NCBI RefSeq assembly: GCF_002234405.1
Contig: NZ_NMQT01000033.1
Span: 1-64,000, forward strand
Length of the DNA stretch: 64,000 bases
Reading direction: 5' to 3'
Origin: Amycolatopsis thailandensis
GTDB lineage: Bacteria; Actinomycetota; Actinomycetes; Mycobacteriales; Pseudonocardiaceae
The translations under genes were made by a program, and so were the position numbers. How positions within the stretch are numbered: the first letter of the stretch is position 1; every line of letters starts with the position of its first letter. Of the stretch, positions 7,278-17,300 are shown piece by piece. The notes beneath the pieces are model-generated. The model worked only from the letters and a program-made list of their open reading frames with translations. It was not told where the DNA came from and made no database searches.

Positions 7278-10058
7278 TCACGAGGGCGGCAGCGCGCGCC
7301 GCAGCAACTCCGCCAGATGCACGGCCCGCCGCCCGTCGAGCTGCTCGATCTGCGTCCGGCAGCTGAAGCCGTCCGCGACCACTTCGGTGCCGTCGGCCGC
7401 GGCGCGGATCGCGGGCAGCATGCGGTCTTCGGCGCAGGCGACGGAGACGTCGTAGTGCCCGCGTTCGAAGCCGAAGTTTCCCGCCAATCCACAGCAACCG
7501 GAATCCATTGTGGAATTGTGGACACCCGCGGCGCGCATCGCGGCCTCGTCGGCGTCGAAGCCGAGCACGGCGTGCTGGTGACAGTGCACCTGACTCAGCG
7601 TTTCGACGTCCAGCGACCGGAATTCCAGCGGCGAGTCCTCGACGAGTTCGGCGAAGGTGCGGGTGCGCTCGGCGAGTAGTTCGGCCACCGGGTCACCGGG
7701 CAGGAGGGCCGCCAGGTCACCGCGGAACAGCGCCGTGCAACTCGGCTCCAGCCCGGCCACCTGATATCCCGCCCGCAAGTACGGTTCGAGGACGGAAAGC
7801 GTGCGGCGCAACACGTTCTTCGCCACATCCAGCTGTCCGGTGGACACCCAGGTGAGGCCGCAGCACACGCCTCGATCGGGCAGGACGACGTCGTAGCCCG
7901 CCGCGGTGAGCACCTCGGCCGCGGCGTCGAGGACGTCCGGGGTGAGGTAGTTGTTGAACGAATCCGGCCACAGCACCACCCGTCGCGGGCCGGTCGCCCA
8001 GCGTTTGAGATCCGCGCGGCGCCGCGTGAACGGCGCCGGAGCGAACGTCGGCAGGTCCCGTTCCGGCGCGATCCCGCCGAACTTCTTCAGCAGACCGGAG
8101 AACCGGCGCGACATGGTGTTCGCCGGCCGCGGCGCGAGCGAGGCCGCGCGCAGCCACACCGGGAGCCAGCCCATCGAGTAGTGCGACGCCGGGCGCAGCC
8201 GCCCCTTGTGGTGCTGGTGCAGGAATTCCGCCTTGTAGGTCGCCATGTCGACGTCGACCGGGCAGTCGGACAGGCAGCCTTTGCACGACAGGCAGAGATC
8301 CAGCGCTTCGGCGACCTCTTCCGAACGCCAGCCGTCGGTGATCAGTTCGCCGTTCACCATCTCGGCGAGCAGATGAGCGCGACCCCGCGTCGAATGCTTC
8401 TCCTCGCGCGTGGCGCGGTAGCTCGGGCACATCACGCCCGCGCCGGTGGTGTTGCGGCATTTCCCGACCCCGACGCAGCGCCGCATCGCCTGTCCGAAGC
8501 TCCCCTGATCCTCCGGGTACGCGAGCGCGGTGACGTCTTCGAGCTCGATCGGCGCGCGGCGCACCCGGAGATCGGCGTCGACCGGCCGCGGATTCACCAG
8601 GATGCCGGGGTTCATCTTGCCCGCCGGATCGAAGATCCCCTTGAATCGCGCGAAAAGCGCGATCATCTCGGGACTGTACATCCGGGAGAGCAGTTCCGAG
8701 CGGGCCTGGCCGTCGCCGTGTTCTCCGGACAGCGAGCCGCCGTGCGCGGCGACCAGGTCGGCCGCCTCTTCGAGGAACGAACGGAACCCGGCGATCCCTT
8801 GCGGGGTAAGCAGATCGAAGTCCAGCCGCAGATGCAGGCAGCCTTCGCCGTAATGGCCGTACACCACGCTTTTGCGGCCGTGCTCGCGCATGAGCTGCTT
8901 GAACTCCCGCAGGTAGGCGCCCAAACGCGCGGGCGGGACGGCCGCGTCCTCCCAGCCTGGCCAGGCTTCCTCTCCCCCGGCCAGCCGGGTCGCGAGGCCG
9001 GCGCCTTCCTCCCGGATCCGCCACAGCCGCTTCTGCGCGGCCGCGTCGTCGAGCAGCGCGGATCCGGTCAGCGCGCCGCGCAGGCCGTCGATCAGGCCGC
9101 GCGCCCGGTCAGGATCTTCCATCTCGACGAACAGCCAGGCACCGCCCGGCGGGAGCCCCTCGGCGCGGCCCGGCTCCAGCAGCGCGACGAGGTGCGCGTC
9201 GACCCCCTCGACGGTCAGCGGCGACCACGGCAGGATCGCCGGGACGGCGTCGGCCGCGGCGATGTCGGACTCGAACCCGAGCACCGCGAGCACCTTGCGT
9301 TTCGGCACCTCGGCCAGCGAAACCGTCGCCCCCAGCACGGTGACGCAGGTGCCCTCGCTACCGACCAGGGCCTTGGCGACGTCGAAACCGTTCTCCGGCA
9401 ACAGGTGTTCCAGCCCGTACCCGGACACGCGCCTGCCGAAGGAGGACAGTTCGGTGCGCAGCAACGCCAGGTTGTCCCGCACGAGCGCGCGGAGTTCGGA
9501 GAAGACGCGCCCTTCGGTGCCGGGCCTGGCCGCCCGTGCGTCCACTTCGGACGGTGAGGCGGGGCCGACGGTCAGCCGGGTGCCGTCGTAGAGCAGCACG
9601 TCCAGCTCGCGGACGACGTCGACGGTGCGGCCGTAGGCGACCGAATGCGATCCGCAGGCGTTGTTGCCGATCATCCCGCCGATCGTGCAGCGCGAATGCG
9701 TCGACGGATCAGGCCCGAACCGGAGCCCGTGCGGCGCGGCGAGCGCCTGGAGGTGGTCGAGGACGGTTCCGGGCTCGACCCTGGCCGTCCGCGCTTCGGG
9801 ATCGAGGCCGAGGACGCCGCCGAGATGCCGTGACGTGTCGATCACGACGCCGGGGCCGCACGAGTTGCCCGCGACGCTGGTGCCGCCGCCGCGGGCGATC
9901 ACCGGCAGCCCGGCCTCGCGGCAGGCGGCGACGGCCGCGATGACCTCGTCGACGCTCCGCGGCAGCACCACGCCCTTCGGCACGTGCCGGTAGTTGGAGG
10001 CATCGGTCGTGTACAGCGCCAGTGTCGCGGCGTCCGCCAGGATCTCCACGGAGTCCAT
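7278..10058 (-). CDS. D-lactate/D-2-hydroxyacid dehydrogenase-like FAD and Fe-S protein
   Basis: A 926-residue three-part oxidoreductase. Residues about 30-200 are an FAD-binding domain (IARGGGTSVAGNSCG and GGMIGNNACGSHS), about 230-500 the FAD-oxidase C-terminal domain. Two 4Fe-4S motifs follow (Cys cluster near 527-547 and CLSCKGCLSDCP near 584-595), then a cysteine-rich domain with CCG motifs near 731 and 854. This is the YdiJ/Dld-type architecture that oxidises a D-2-hydroxyacid such as D-lactate or D-2-hydroxyglutarate and passes electrons to the membrane. The specific substrate cannot be read. The ATG at 10058 is retained; it is divergent from the sensor kinase gene, 87 bp away. Confidence 0.88.
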   Translation of the reverse strand: MDSVEILADAATLALYTTDASNYRHVPKGVVLPRSVDEVIAAVAACREAGLPVIARGGGTSVAGNSCGPGVVIDTSRHLGGVLGLDPEARTARVEPGTVLDHLQALAAPHGLRFGPDPSTHSRCTIGGMIGNNACGSHSVAYGRTVDVVRELDVLLYDGTRLTVGPASPSEVDARAARPGTEGRVFSELRALVRDNLALLRTELSSFGRRVSGYGLEHLLPENGFDVAKALVGSEGTCVTVLGATVSLAEVPKRKVLAVLGFESDIAAADAVPAILPWSPLTVEGVDAHLVALLEPGRAEGLPPGGAWLFVEMEDPDRARGLIDGLRGALTGSALLDDAAAQKRLWRIREEGAGLATRLAGGEEAWPGWEDAAVPPARLGAYLREFKQLMREHGRKSVVYGHYGEGCLHLRLDFDLLTPQGIAGFRSFLEEAADLVAAHGGSLSGEHGDGQARSELLSRMYSPEMIALFARFKGIFDPAGKMNPGILVNPRPVDADLRVRRAPIELEDVTALAYPEDQGSFGQAMRRCVGVGKCRNTTGAGVMCPSYRATREEKHSTRGRAHLLAEMVNGELITDGWRSEEVAEALDLCLSCKGCLSDCPVDVDMATYKAEFLHQHHKGRLRPASHYSMGWLPVWLRAASLAPRPANTMSRRFSGLLKKFGGIAPERDLPTFAPAPFTRRRADLKRWATGPRRVVLWPDSFNNYLTPDVLDAAAEVLTAAGYDVVLPDRGVCCGLTWVSTGQLDVAKNVLRRTLSVLEPYLRAGYQVAGLEPSCTALFRGDLAALLPGDPVAELLAERTRTFAELVEDSPLEFRSLDVETLSQVHCHQHAVLGFDADEAAMRAAGVHNSTMDSGCCGLAGNFGFERGHYDVSVACAEDRMLPAIRAAADGTEVVADGFSCRTQIEQLDGRRAVHLAELLRRALPPS

Positions 10059-10145
10059 TCAAGACAACCGGGGGCCCGGACGCACAGCCGGACCCTCTCC
10101 AGCCGGGTATGTCCGAAAGCCGCTCCGGTATGCGATCGTGAGCGC

Positions 10146-11318
10146 GTGACGCCGAGACGGCACGTCGCCGAAGACCTCGCCGCCGAGCACAACGCGGTGC
10201 TCGGCGGGCTTCTTCGCGAGCGCGAAGAGCTGCTCGCGACCCTCGACAGGGTGGCGGCGCTCAACGGCACGGCGCGGCTGATCCGCGAGTCGATCGGCAC
10301 GCATTCCGGCTTCGTCGCCGAGCTGACCGCGCCCGAACAGGCGGTGATCCGCTGGCTGTCGGGCCTGCGCACGGACGCGCTGCAGGACCTCGCCGTGCCG
10401 GTCGGCCAGGGCATCGGCGGCCGGGTGCTCGCGCTGGGCAGGCCGGTCCGGGTCAACGACTACGTCAGCTCGCCGAGCATCACCCACCAGTTCGACGCAC
10501 AGGTCCGCGGCGAGGGGCTCGCCGCGATGATCGCCGTCCCGATCTTCAACGGGACCAAGACCGTCGCCGTCGCGTACGCCGCCATGCGCGAGCCCCGCGA
10601 CTTCGGCGACGACGCGGTCCAGTCCCTCGAAGACATCGCCGGTGAGGCGGCCCGGGCGCTGAAGCTGGCATCAGTCGCCGAGTCCGACCGTGAGACGGCC
10701 CTGTCCGCCGAACGGCTCCGGATGCAGAGCGCGCTGCACGATTCGGTCGGCGCGCTGCTGTTCTCCATCGGCGTCCAGGTCCGGAACCTGCACGAGGACA
10801 TCAGCGACAACCCGGCGCTCGAATCACGGTTGCGGCGGCTCGAGGGCGACGTTTCGGCGGCGTCGCGAGCGCTGCGCGAGTCGCTGCTCGCGCTGTCGGA
10901 GTCGAGTCCGGAACGCGCGCTGCCGGTGGAACTGGCCGAGCACTGCCGCTCGTTCCAGGCCCGCTGCGGTGTTCCGGCGCGGTTCGTCCAGCTCGCGCCG
11001 GTGCCGCGACTGGACGCCGAACGGACCGGCCTGCTCGTGGCCGCCGTCCGGGAGGGCCTGCTCAACGTCGAGAAACACGCCGGCGCGCTGTCCGTCGTGG
11101 TCAGCCTGCTGCCCAGCGACGACGGCGTGCAGGTGGTCGTCGCCGACGACGGGACCGGTCATCGCGCCGAAGAAGCCGACGAACCCGGCACCGGGATGGG
11201 GCTGCGCGCGCTGGCCGAACGCGCCGCGCGGCTGGGCGGCCGGGTCAGCCTGGTCCGCGACGAGGACGACGGCTGCACGCTGCGCGCTTGGGTGCCGGAA
11301 CCGTGCCGCCGCCGGTGA
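10146..11318 (+). CDS. Cytosolic sensor histidine kinase (GAF, HisKA_3)
   Basis: A 390-residue kinase without membrane segments. A GAF domain occupies about residues 55-180, the dimerisation/phosphoacceptor helix carries His198 in ALHDSVG, and a C-terminal HATPase domain shows the N box (NVEKHAG), DDGTG and GMGLRALAERA. This is the NarL-type HPK7 class. The GTG at 10146 is taken as the start because coding similarity begins there; the open frame extends upstream into the promoter region shared with the divergent dehydrogenase. It overlaps the response regulator by 4 nt, so the pair is coupled. The GAF ligand is unknown. Confidence 0.88.
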   Translation: MTPRRHVAEDLAAEHNAVLGGLLREREELLATLDRVAALNGTARLIRESIGTHSGFVAELTAPEQAVIRWLSGLRTDALQDLAVPVGQGIGGRVLALGRPVRVNDYVSSPSITHQFDAQVRGEGLAAMIAVPIFNGTKTVAVAYAAMREPRDFGDDAVQSLEDIAGEAARALKLASVAESDRETALSAERLRMQSALHDSVGALLFSIGVQVRNLHEDISDNPALESRLRRLEGDVSAASRALRESLLALSESSPERALPVELAEHCRSFQARCGVPARFVQLAPVPRLDAERTGLLVAAVREGLLNVEKHAGALSVVVSLLPSDDGVQVVVADDGTGHRAEEADEPGTGMGLRALAERAARLGGRVSLVRDEDDGCTLRAWVPEPCRRR

Positions 11319-11929
11319 CCGTGCTCGTCGTGGACGACCATCCGGTGGTCCGCGACGGGGTGAGCCTGCTGCTGCGCCACGACCCGGCGATGACCGTGGT
11401 CGGCTCGGCCGAGACCGGCCGGTCCGCGATCCGGCGGGCGGGTGAGCTGGAACCGGCGTTGATCCTGCTGGACCTGCGGCTGCCGGACATGCTCGCGCCC
11501 GAGGTCGTCGCCGAACTCCGCCGGGTGCACCCGGCCGGGCGGATCGTGGTGTTCACCGCGCACGGCGACCATCAGGGAGTACGGGCCGCGCTGGACTCCG
11601 GGGCGCACGGCTGCCTGCTCAAGGACGTCGCCGGGACGGATCTGGTGGCGGCGTTGCGGCAGGTGCTCAAGGGTGAGCGTGTCGTCGACCCGCGCATCTT
11701 CCCCGACGACGGTCAGCGGTCCGACGCGCTGGCCCGCAGTGGCCTGACGCGGCGCGAGTACGAGGTTTTACGACTCGCGGCGCAGGGGCAGACGAATCCG
11801 GAGATCGCGGAGTCGACCGGGCTGGCGCGGAACACGGTGAAGACCTACTTGCAGTCCGCGCTGCACAAGCTCGGCGCGCGGAACCGGGTCGAAGCCATCG
11901 GCAAAGCCTCCGAAGCCGGCCTCCTCTAG
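11315..11929 (+). CDS. NarL/FixJ family response regulator
   Basis: A 204-residue regulator with a receiver domain (acidic pair Asp7-Asp8, phosphoacceptor Asp53 in LLDLRLP, Lys near 105) and a C-terminal LuxR-type HTH (LTRREYEVLRLAAQG to about residue 200). The GTG at 11315 overlaps the kinase stop codon as GTGA, a translational-coupling arrangement, and gives the canonical N-terminus VTVLVVDDHP; upstream in-frame starts would add non-conserved residues. It is the cognate partner of the preceding kinase; targets are unknown. Confidence 0.92.
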   Translation: MTVLVVDDHPVVRDGVSLLLRHDPAMTVVGSAETGRSAIRRAGELEPALILLDLRLPDMLAPEVVAELRRVHPAGRIVVFTAHGDHQGVRAALDSGAHGCLLKDVAGTDLVAALRQVLKGERVVDPRIFPDDGQRSDALARSGLTRREYEVLRLAAQGQTNPEIAESTGLARNTVKTYLQSALHKLGARNRVEAIGKASEAGLL

Positions 11930-11941
11930 CCCCACCCTCCC

Positions 11942-11963
11942 GCGTTTCGTCCTCTGAATGCGG
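11942..11963 (+). repeat. 22-nt repeat at a gene 3' end (copy 1)
   Basis: This copy reads GCGTTTCGTCCTCTGAATGC and two more G, 12 nt after the response regulator stop codon. It is repeated with one mismatch, in inverted orientation, at 13153-13174, and each arm of the hairpin at 20782-20845 is related to it. Confidence 0.65.
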
Positions 11964-12280
11964 TAATTCGGCGGCGAACTACTGATCCACGTCGCCGCGC
12001 AGGTCGTCGAACAGCTCCACGCATTCCTGGTGGATCGTTTGTCGCAGCGCAAAGAGATCGTCGGGTTCCGGAGTTCGATCATTTTCCGGCGTCTGCGCAA
12101 GACCGAGCTGGAACCGCTTCCGCGCCGAATACCAGGGGACAGCCCTTAAGTGGGTACCCGGGAATACGCGACTCGCCACCCCTAAGTCCGCCCGAAATCC
12201 ACGACTTCGCACCGGAGAAGACGGAAACTGTCGGGGTTGTGGGTTTCACTGTCAACAGCGGAACAGAAAGGAGGCACGCC
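11964..12280. other. Intergenic region with a doubtful minus-strand ORF
   Basis: About 315 bp. A minus-strand frame (stop at 11979) has GC-rich third positions over its last 30 codons (LFALRQTIHQECVELFDDLRG) but poor codon usage upstream and no convincing start, so it could be a small gene or a decayed fragment. The promoter of the small plus-strand gene at 12281 must lie here. Confidence 0.4.
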
Positions 12281-12550
12281 ATGGACGTTCGGACAGAGCT
12301 GAACCATCGTGAGCGGGCCACCCTGAGAGCCGTGGCCGAGGGCCACGCCGAGATCAGCTGCAGCTGCGAGCCGGACCTGTTCGTCGACGGCCTCGCCTGC
12401 TGCGACCAGCACACCGCGCATCGCCTCGCCCACCTGGGCCTGGTGGCGCCCGCCAGGGGCGGCCGATGGGGCGAGCGCGTTCCCGCCCTGCTCACCGAGG
12501 CCGGGTCGATGGCGCTGGGCGGCCTCGCGAGCCCTGGGGTGGCCGCTTAA
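12281..12550 (+). CDS. Small cysteine-containing protein of unknown function
   Basis: An 89-residue protein not recognised as a known family. The ATG at 12281 is supported by an AGGAGG ribosome-binding site 6-7 nt upstream. It has a Cys-x-Cys at about 27-29 and a Cys-Cys pair at about 40-41 (ISCSCEPDLF, LACCDQHTAH) followed by His, a layout that could bind a metal. It looks like a short winged-helix- or RNA-binding-sized protein, with an N-terminal helix rich in charged residues. It precedes the GNAT gene on the same strand by 41 nt, so they may be co-transcribed. Confidence 0.7.
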   Translation: MDVRTELNHRERATLRAVAEGHAEISCSCEPDLFVDGLACCDQHTAHRLAHLGLVAPARGGRWGERVPALLTEAGSMALGGLASPGVAA

Positions 12551-12591
12551 ACGAGTTGCCCGGGCGCTCTCCGAGGGGCCACGCTTCACGG

Positions 12592-13170
12592 ATGCGTGTC
12601 TTTCTGGAGACCGAGCGGCTCCTGCTGCGGCAGTTCACCGGCGCCGACGTCGACGACCTGTTCGCGCTCTACGACAACCCCGAGGTCATGCGATATCTCA
12701 ACGGGGGCGAACCCGCCGATCGGGCGGAGATCGAAAACCGTGACCTTCCCGCCTTTCTCGATTACTACGAGCGTTTCCCCGGTTACGGGTTCTGGGCGGC
12801 GATCGAGAAATCCGGCGGAGTATTTCTGGGGTGGTTCCATTTCCGTCCGTTGCGTGGTCATCGCACGGACGATCCCGAACTGGGGTACCGGCTGAACCGG
12901 TCGTCCTGGGGCAAGGGGTATGCGACCGAAGGATCACTCGCGCTGCTGGAGAAGGGGTTCACCGAATTCGGGGCGACGCGGATCTGGGCGGCGACCATGG
13001 CGGTGAACCTGGGCTCCCGGCGGGTGATGGAGAAGATCGGGATGCGGCACGTCCGGACCTTCCACGAGCACTTCGACGACCCGATCCCCGGCACCGAGGA
13101 GGGCGAGGTCGAGTACGCCATCACCCTGGACGAGTGGCGTGCCCGCCCCCGCCCGCATTCAGAGGACTAA
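12592..13170 (+). CDS. RimJ/RimL-like GNAT acetyltransferase
   Basis: A 192-residue acetyltransferase of the RimJ/RimL type: ETERLLLRQFTGADVDDL at the start, ELGYRLNRSSWGKGYATEG as the acetyl-CoA-binding region, and NLGSRRVMEKIGM near the end. Such enzymes acetylate N-termini of proteins or small amines; the substrate is not predictable. The ATG at 12592 matches the family N-terminus. The last codons and the TAA stop lie inside a 22-nt repeat copy, and the end overlaps the convergent yigZ-like gene by 4 nt. Confidence 0.85.
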   Translation: MRVFLETERLLLRQFTGADVDDLFALYDNPEVMRYLNGGEPADRAEIENRDLPAFLDYYERFPGYGFWAAIEKSGGVFLGWFHFRPLRGHRTDDPELGYRLNRSSWGKGYATEGSLALLEKGFTEFGATRIWAATMAVNLGSRRVMEKIGMRHVRTFHEHFDDPIPGTEEGEVEYAITLDEWRARPRPHSED

Positions 13171-13174
13171 ACGC
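13153..13174 (-). repeat. 22-nt repeat at a gene 3' end (copy 2)
   Basis: Inverted copy of the repeat at 11942-11963, one mismatch in 22. It contains the stop codons of both convergent genes: TAA of the GNAT gene at 13168-13170 and TAG of the yigZ-like gene at 13167-13169. Confidence 0.65.
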
Positions 13175-13802
13175 ACGGGGTGGGGAGCCAGGTTTCGCCG
13201 ATGTCCTCGGTGAGAGCCTCCCCGCCGGTCAGGTCCGCCAGCCAGGCGTGGAAGGCGTCCCCCTGATCCGGCGCGAGACCGACGTCGAAGTGCGCGACGT
13301 CCTCGAACCGCGTCGCGTGCAGCAGGTACGGCGACGAGCGGATGTCGTTCTCCAGCCGTCCGGCCCGGTCGTAGTCGACGACGACCTCCACCAGCCGCAG
13401 CCGCCGGTACTCCCGCACCCCGATGGCGTCGACGGCTTCCGAGACGGCCTGCCCGTACGCGCGGATGAGGCCGCCGGCGCCGAGCAGCACCCCGCCGAAG
13501 TACCGGGTCACCACCGCGACGGTGTCGGTCAGCTCGCGGCGGCGGAGCACCTCCAGCATCGGCGTGCCCGCCGTGCCCGCGGGCTCACCGTCGTCACTGG
13601 ACCGTTGAGTGCGCCCATCGGCGCCCAGCACGAACGCGTGACAGTGGTGCCGGGCCGCCGGATCGGCCTTCTTCCGGGCGGCGATCACCTCCCTGGCGGC
13701 CCGTTCCGAGGCGACCGGGGCGAGGGCACAGAGGAAGCGCGAGCGCCGTATTTCGATCTCGTTGACGCCCGAGCCCGCCACGGTGAGATAACGATCCGCC
13801 AT
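13167..13802 (-). CDS. YigZ/IMPACT family protein
   Basis: A 211-residue protein of the UPF0029/IMPACT family. The N-terminal domain shows RSRFLCALAPV, the HHCHAFVLG motif, SSDDGEPAGTAG and VVTRYFGGVLLGAGGL, which define this family; the C-terminal part is the ferredoxin-like domain. Relatives include E. coli YigZ and the eukaryotic translation regulator IMPACT. The biochemical role is not settled in bacteria; an RNA- or ribosome-linked role is only an inference. The ATG at 13802 is at the family N-terminus. Confidence 0.9.
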   Translation of the reverse strand: MADRYLTVAGSGVNEIEIRRSRFLCALAPVASERAAREVIAARKKADPAARHHCHAFVLGADGRTQRSSDDGEPAGTAGTPMLEVLRRRELTDTVAVVTRYFGGVLLGAGGLIRAYGQAVSEAVDAIGVREYRRLRLVEVVVDYDRAGRLENDIRSSPYLLHATRFEDVAHFDVGLAPDQGDAFHAWLADLTGGEALTEDIGETWLPTPCV

Positions 13803-14352
13803 CGGCCCAGCCTCTCAAACCGGGCGGACCACTCTGCCGTTCGGGCGATCCGATGGTCACCTCGGGTCACCGCGAGACCGGTGAAACCCACTCCACTGCG
13901 CGATCCGGGTCACACTTCCGGGTGACGTGAGCGATCGTTTACGCTGGTCAGCACGCCGATGCCCCACTCAGTGGACATGTCATTCCAGCCAGTGGGCAGA
14001 TGATGTTTGAAGTCAACGCCCGCGTGGCATTTCCCACCCCGACCAAGCGACGTATGTCTATAACAGCGATTTCACACTATCGTCATAAGACCGGCGAACC
14101 CGGGAGTAACACGTGTACCCGTCGGCCGCCCACCACAGTGGCCAGACGACACCCACGTGCACAGCAGTACCGATAAGCGCATCGGCCGCCCAGTGCAGTG
14201 CGGCTCTACGAAGCCTGCCCCCGTTTCGCGGGCGGGATCGTTCCCTCTCGACTGACCATCGCGGTCCCGGACCACTTCGTTAACTGGTTCCCTGGTGAAC
14301 CACCCGAACGGAGTGGTACCGGTCGCGCCGACGCCTTGGGAGGCGGCCAGCC
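13803..14352. promoter_or_regulatory. Long leader/promoter region of gltBD
   Basis: 550 bp with no credible gene. The segment around 14030-14090 is the most AT-rich and probably holds the promoter. Two similar short segments, CGGCCGCCCAC and CGGCCGCCCAG (about 14124 and 14181), each precede CAGTG. A GCGGGC hairpin lies near 14217-14236. A GGGAGG ribosome-binding site precedes the GTG start of gltB. No known riboswitch class was recognised. Confidence 0.5.
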
Positions 14353-17300
14353 GTGACCCACCATGCCAGCAACAAGGGCAGCAAGGCCCCCGAAGGCCTG
14401 TATGACCCGGAGTTCGAGCACGACGCCTGCGGTGTCGCGTTCGTCGCCGATCTCTCCGGAAAACGCGATCACGGCATCGTCGCCAAAGCGCTGATCGCGC
14501 TGCGGAACCTGGAACATCGCGGAGCCCGCGGCGCCGACCCGGAGACCGGTGACGGCGCCGGGATCCTCATCCAGGTCCCCGACGAGTTCTATCGCGAGGT
14601 CGTCGACTTCGACCTCCCCGAGCCGGGCGCCTACGCCGTCGGCACGGCTTTCCTTCCGCAGGACGAAATCCAGCGCGGCCGGGCGATGACGACCATCGAG
14701 CGCGTCGCCGCCGAAGAGGACATGCGCGTGCTCGGCTGGCGCGACCTTCCCGTCCACACGGAACACGTCGGGACGGGCGCGGCCGAGACCATGCCGCATT
14801 TCAGCCAGCTGTTCCTGGCCGGGCGGCAGGAAACACTGTCGGGCCTCGCCCTGGAACGCGCCGCGTTCGTGGTGCGCAAACGCGCCGAGCACGAACTGGC
14901 CGAGGACGACGTCTACTTCCCGAGCCTGTCCTCGCGGACCATCGTCTACAAAGGAATGCTCACCGAGCCGCAGGTCGAGAAGTTCTTCGCCGACCTCACC
15001 GACGAGCGCGTCACCAGTGCCATCGGCCTGGTGCACTCCCGCTTCTCCACCAACACCTTCCCGTCGTGGCCGCTGGCGCACCCGTACCGGTACGTCGCCC
15101 ACAACGGTGAGATCAACACCCTGCGCGGCAACCGGAACTGGATGGACGCGCGGGAAGCGCTGCTCGAATCCGACCTGATCCCCGGCGACCTCAAGCGGAT
15201 CTACCCGATCATCACCCGCGGCGCGAGCGACTCGGCGTCCTTCGACGAGGTACTGGAACTGCTGCACCTCGGCGGCCGGTCGCTGCCGCACGCGGTGCTG
15301 ATGATGATCCCGGAGGCCTGGGAGAACCATCAGGAGATGGACCCCGCGCGCCGCGCGTTCTACGAGTTCCACTCGACGCTGATGGAACCGTGGGACGGCC
15401 CCGCGCTGGTCTCCTTCACCGACGGCACCCAGATCGGCGCGGTGCTCGACCGCAACGGCCTGCGCCCGGCCCGGTACTGGGTCACCGAGGACGGCCTCGT
15501 CGTGCTCGCCAGCGAGGTCGGCGTGCTGGAGCTGGAGCAGTCCACGATCGTCCGCAAAGGACGATTGGAGCCGGGCCGCATGTTCCTCGTCGACACCGCC
15601 GCCGGGCGGATCGTCGAGGACGAGGAGATCAAGAACGAGCTCGCCACCGCGCACCCGTACGACGAATGGGTCGAGGACGGGCTTCTCCCGCTCGAAGGGC
15701 TTCCCGCGCGGGAGCGCGAGATCCCGCCGCACGCCGCGCTCGTGCGCCGCCAGCAGGCTTTCGGCTACACCGAAGAGGAACTCGACGTCCTGCTCGAACC
15801 GATGGCCCGCACCGGCGCGGAGCCGATCGGCTCGATGGGCAACGACTCCCCCATCGCGTCGCTGTCCAGCCGCCCGCGGCTGCTCTTCGACTACTTCATC
15901 CAGCTCTTCGCCCAGGTGACCAACCCGCCGTTGGACGCGATCCGCGAAGAACTGGTCACCTCGCTCGGCACCCAGCTCGGCGCCGAGCCGAACCTGCTCG
16001 TCTCCGACGCGAAGTCGTGCCGCCGCATCGTGCTGCCGTTCCCCGTGCTGGACAACGACGAGCTCGCGAAGCTGGTGCACGTCAACGACGACGGCGACCT
16101 TCCCGAGTTCCAGGCAGTCACGGTGCAGGGCACCTACGACGTCCACGGTGGCGGCGAGGCGCTCGTGCGGCGGCTCGACGAGATCCGCGCCGAGGTGTCC
16201 GCGGCCATCGCCGAGGGCGCCCGGCTGATCGTGCTGTCCGACCGCGGGATCGACGAAGACCACGCGGCCATCCCGTCGCTGCTGCTCACCGGCGCCGTCC
16301 ATCACCACCTGGTCCGGGAGAAGACCCGCACGCAGGCCGGCCTCATCGTCGAGGCGGGCGACGCGCGCGAGGTGCACCACATCGCGCTGCTGATCGGCTA
16401 CGGCGTCGCGGCGGTGAACCCGTACCTGGCGATGGCGACCGTCGAGGAGATGGCCGATCAAGGCCTGATCCCCGGCTCCACCGCCAAGCAGGCCACCGCG
16501 AACCTGATCAAGGCGCTCGGCAAGGGCGTCCGCAAGACGATGTCGAAGATGGGTGTGTCCACAGTGGCCTCCTACACCGGCGCGCAGATCTTCGAGGCGG
16601 TCGGGCTCGGCGACGAGATCATCCAGGACTGCTTCACCGGCACCACTTCCCGGCTCGGCGGCGTCGGCTTCGACACCATCGCGCTGGAGGTCGCCGAGCG
16701 GCACCGCCGGGCGTTCCCGCGTGACGGGTTCCGCGCCAACCACCGCGAGCTGGAGACCGGCGCGGACTATCAGTGGCGCCGCGAGGGCGAACCGCATCTG
16801 TTCAACCCTCAGACGGTGTTCAAGCTCCAGCACTCCACTCGTGCCGGGAAGTACGAGGTCTTCAAGGAGTACACGAAGTCCGTCGACGATCAGGCGCAGA
16901 AGCTGTACACGCTGCGCGGGCTGTTCGACTTCAAGATCGGCAAGCGGCCGGCCGTGCCGATCGAAGAGGTCGAGCCGGTCTCCGAGATCGTCAAGCGATT
17001 CGCCACCGGCGCCATCTCCTACGGCTCGATCTCGTCGGAGATGCACGAAACCCTGGCCATCGCGATGAACCGGCTCGGCGGCAAGTCGAACACCGGTGAG
17101 GGCGGCGAGGATCCGGACCGGCTCTACGACCCGGAGCGCCGTAGCGCGGTCAAGCAGGTCGCGAGCGGCCGGTTCGGCGTCACCAGCGAGTATCTCGTCA
17201 ACGCCGACGACATCCAGATCAAGATGGCGCAGGGCGCGAAGCCCGGCGAGGGCGGCCAGCTGCCCGGCGCGAAGGTGTACCCGTGGATCGCCAAGACGCG

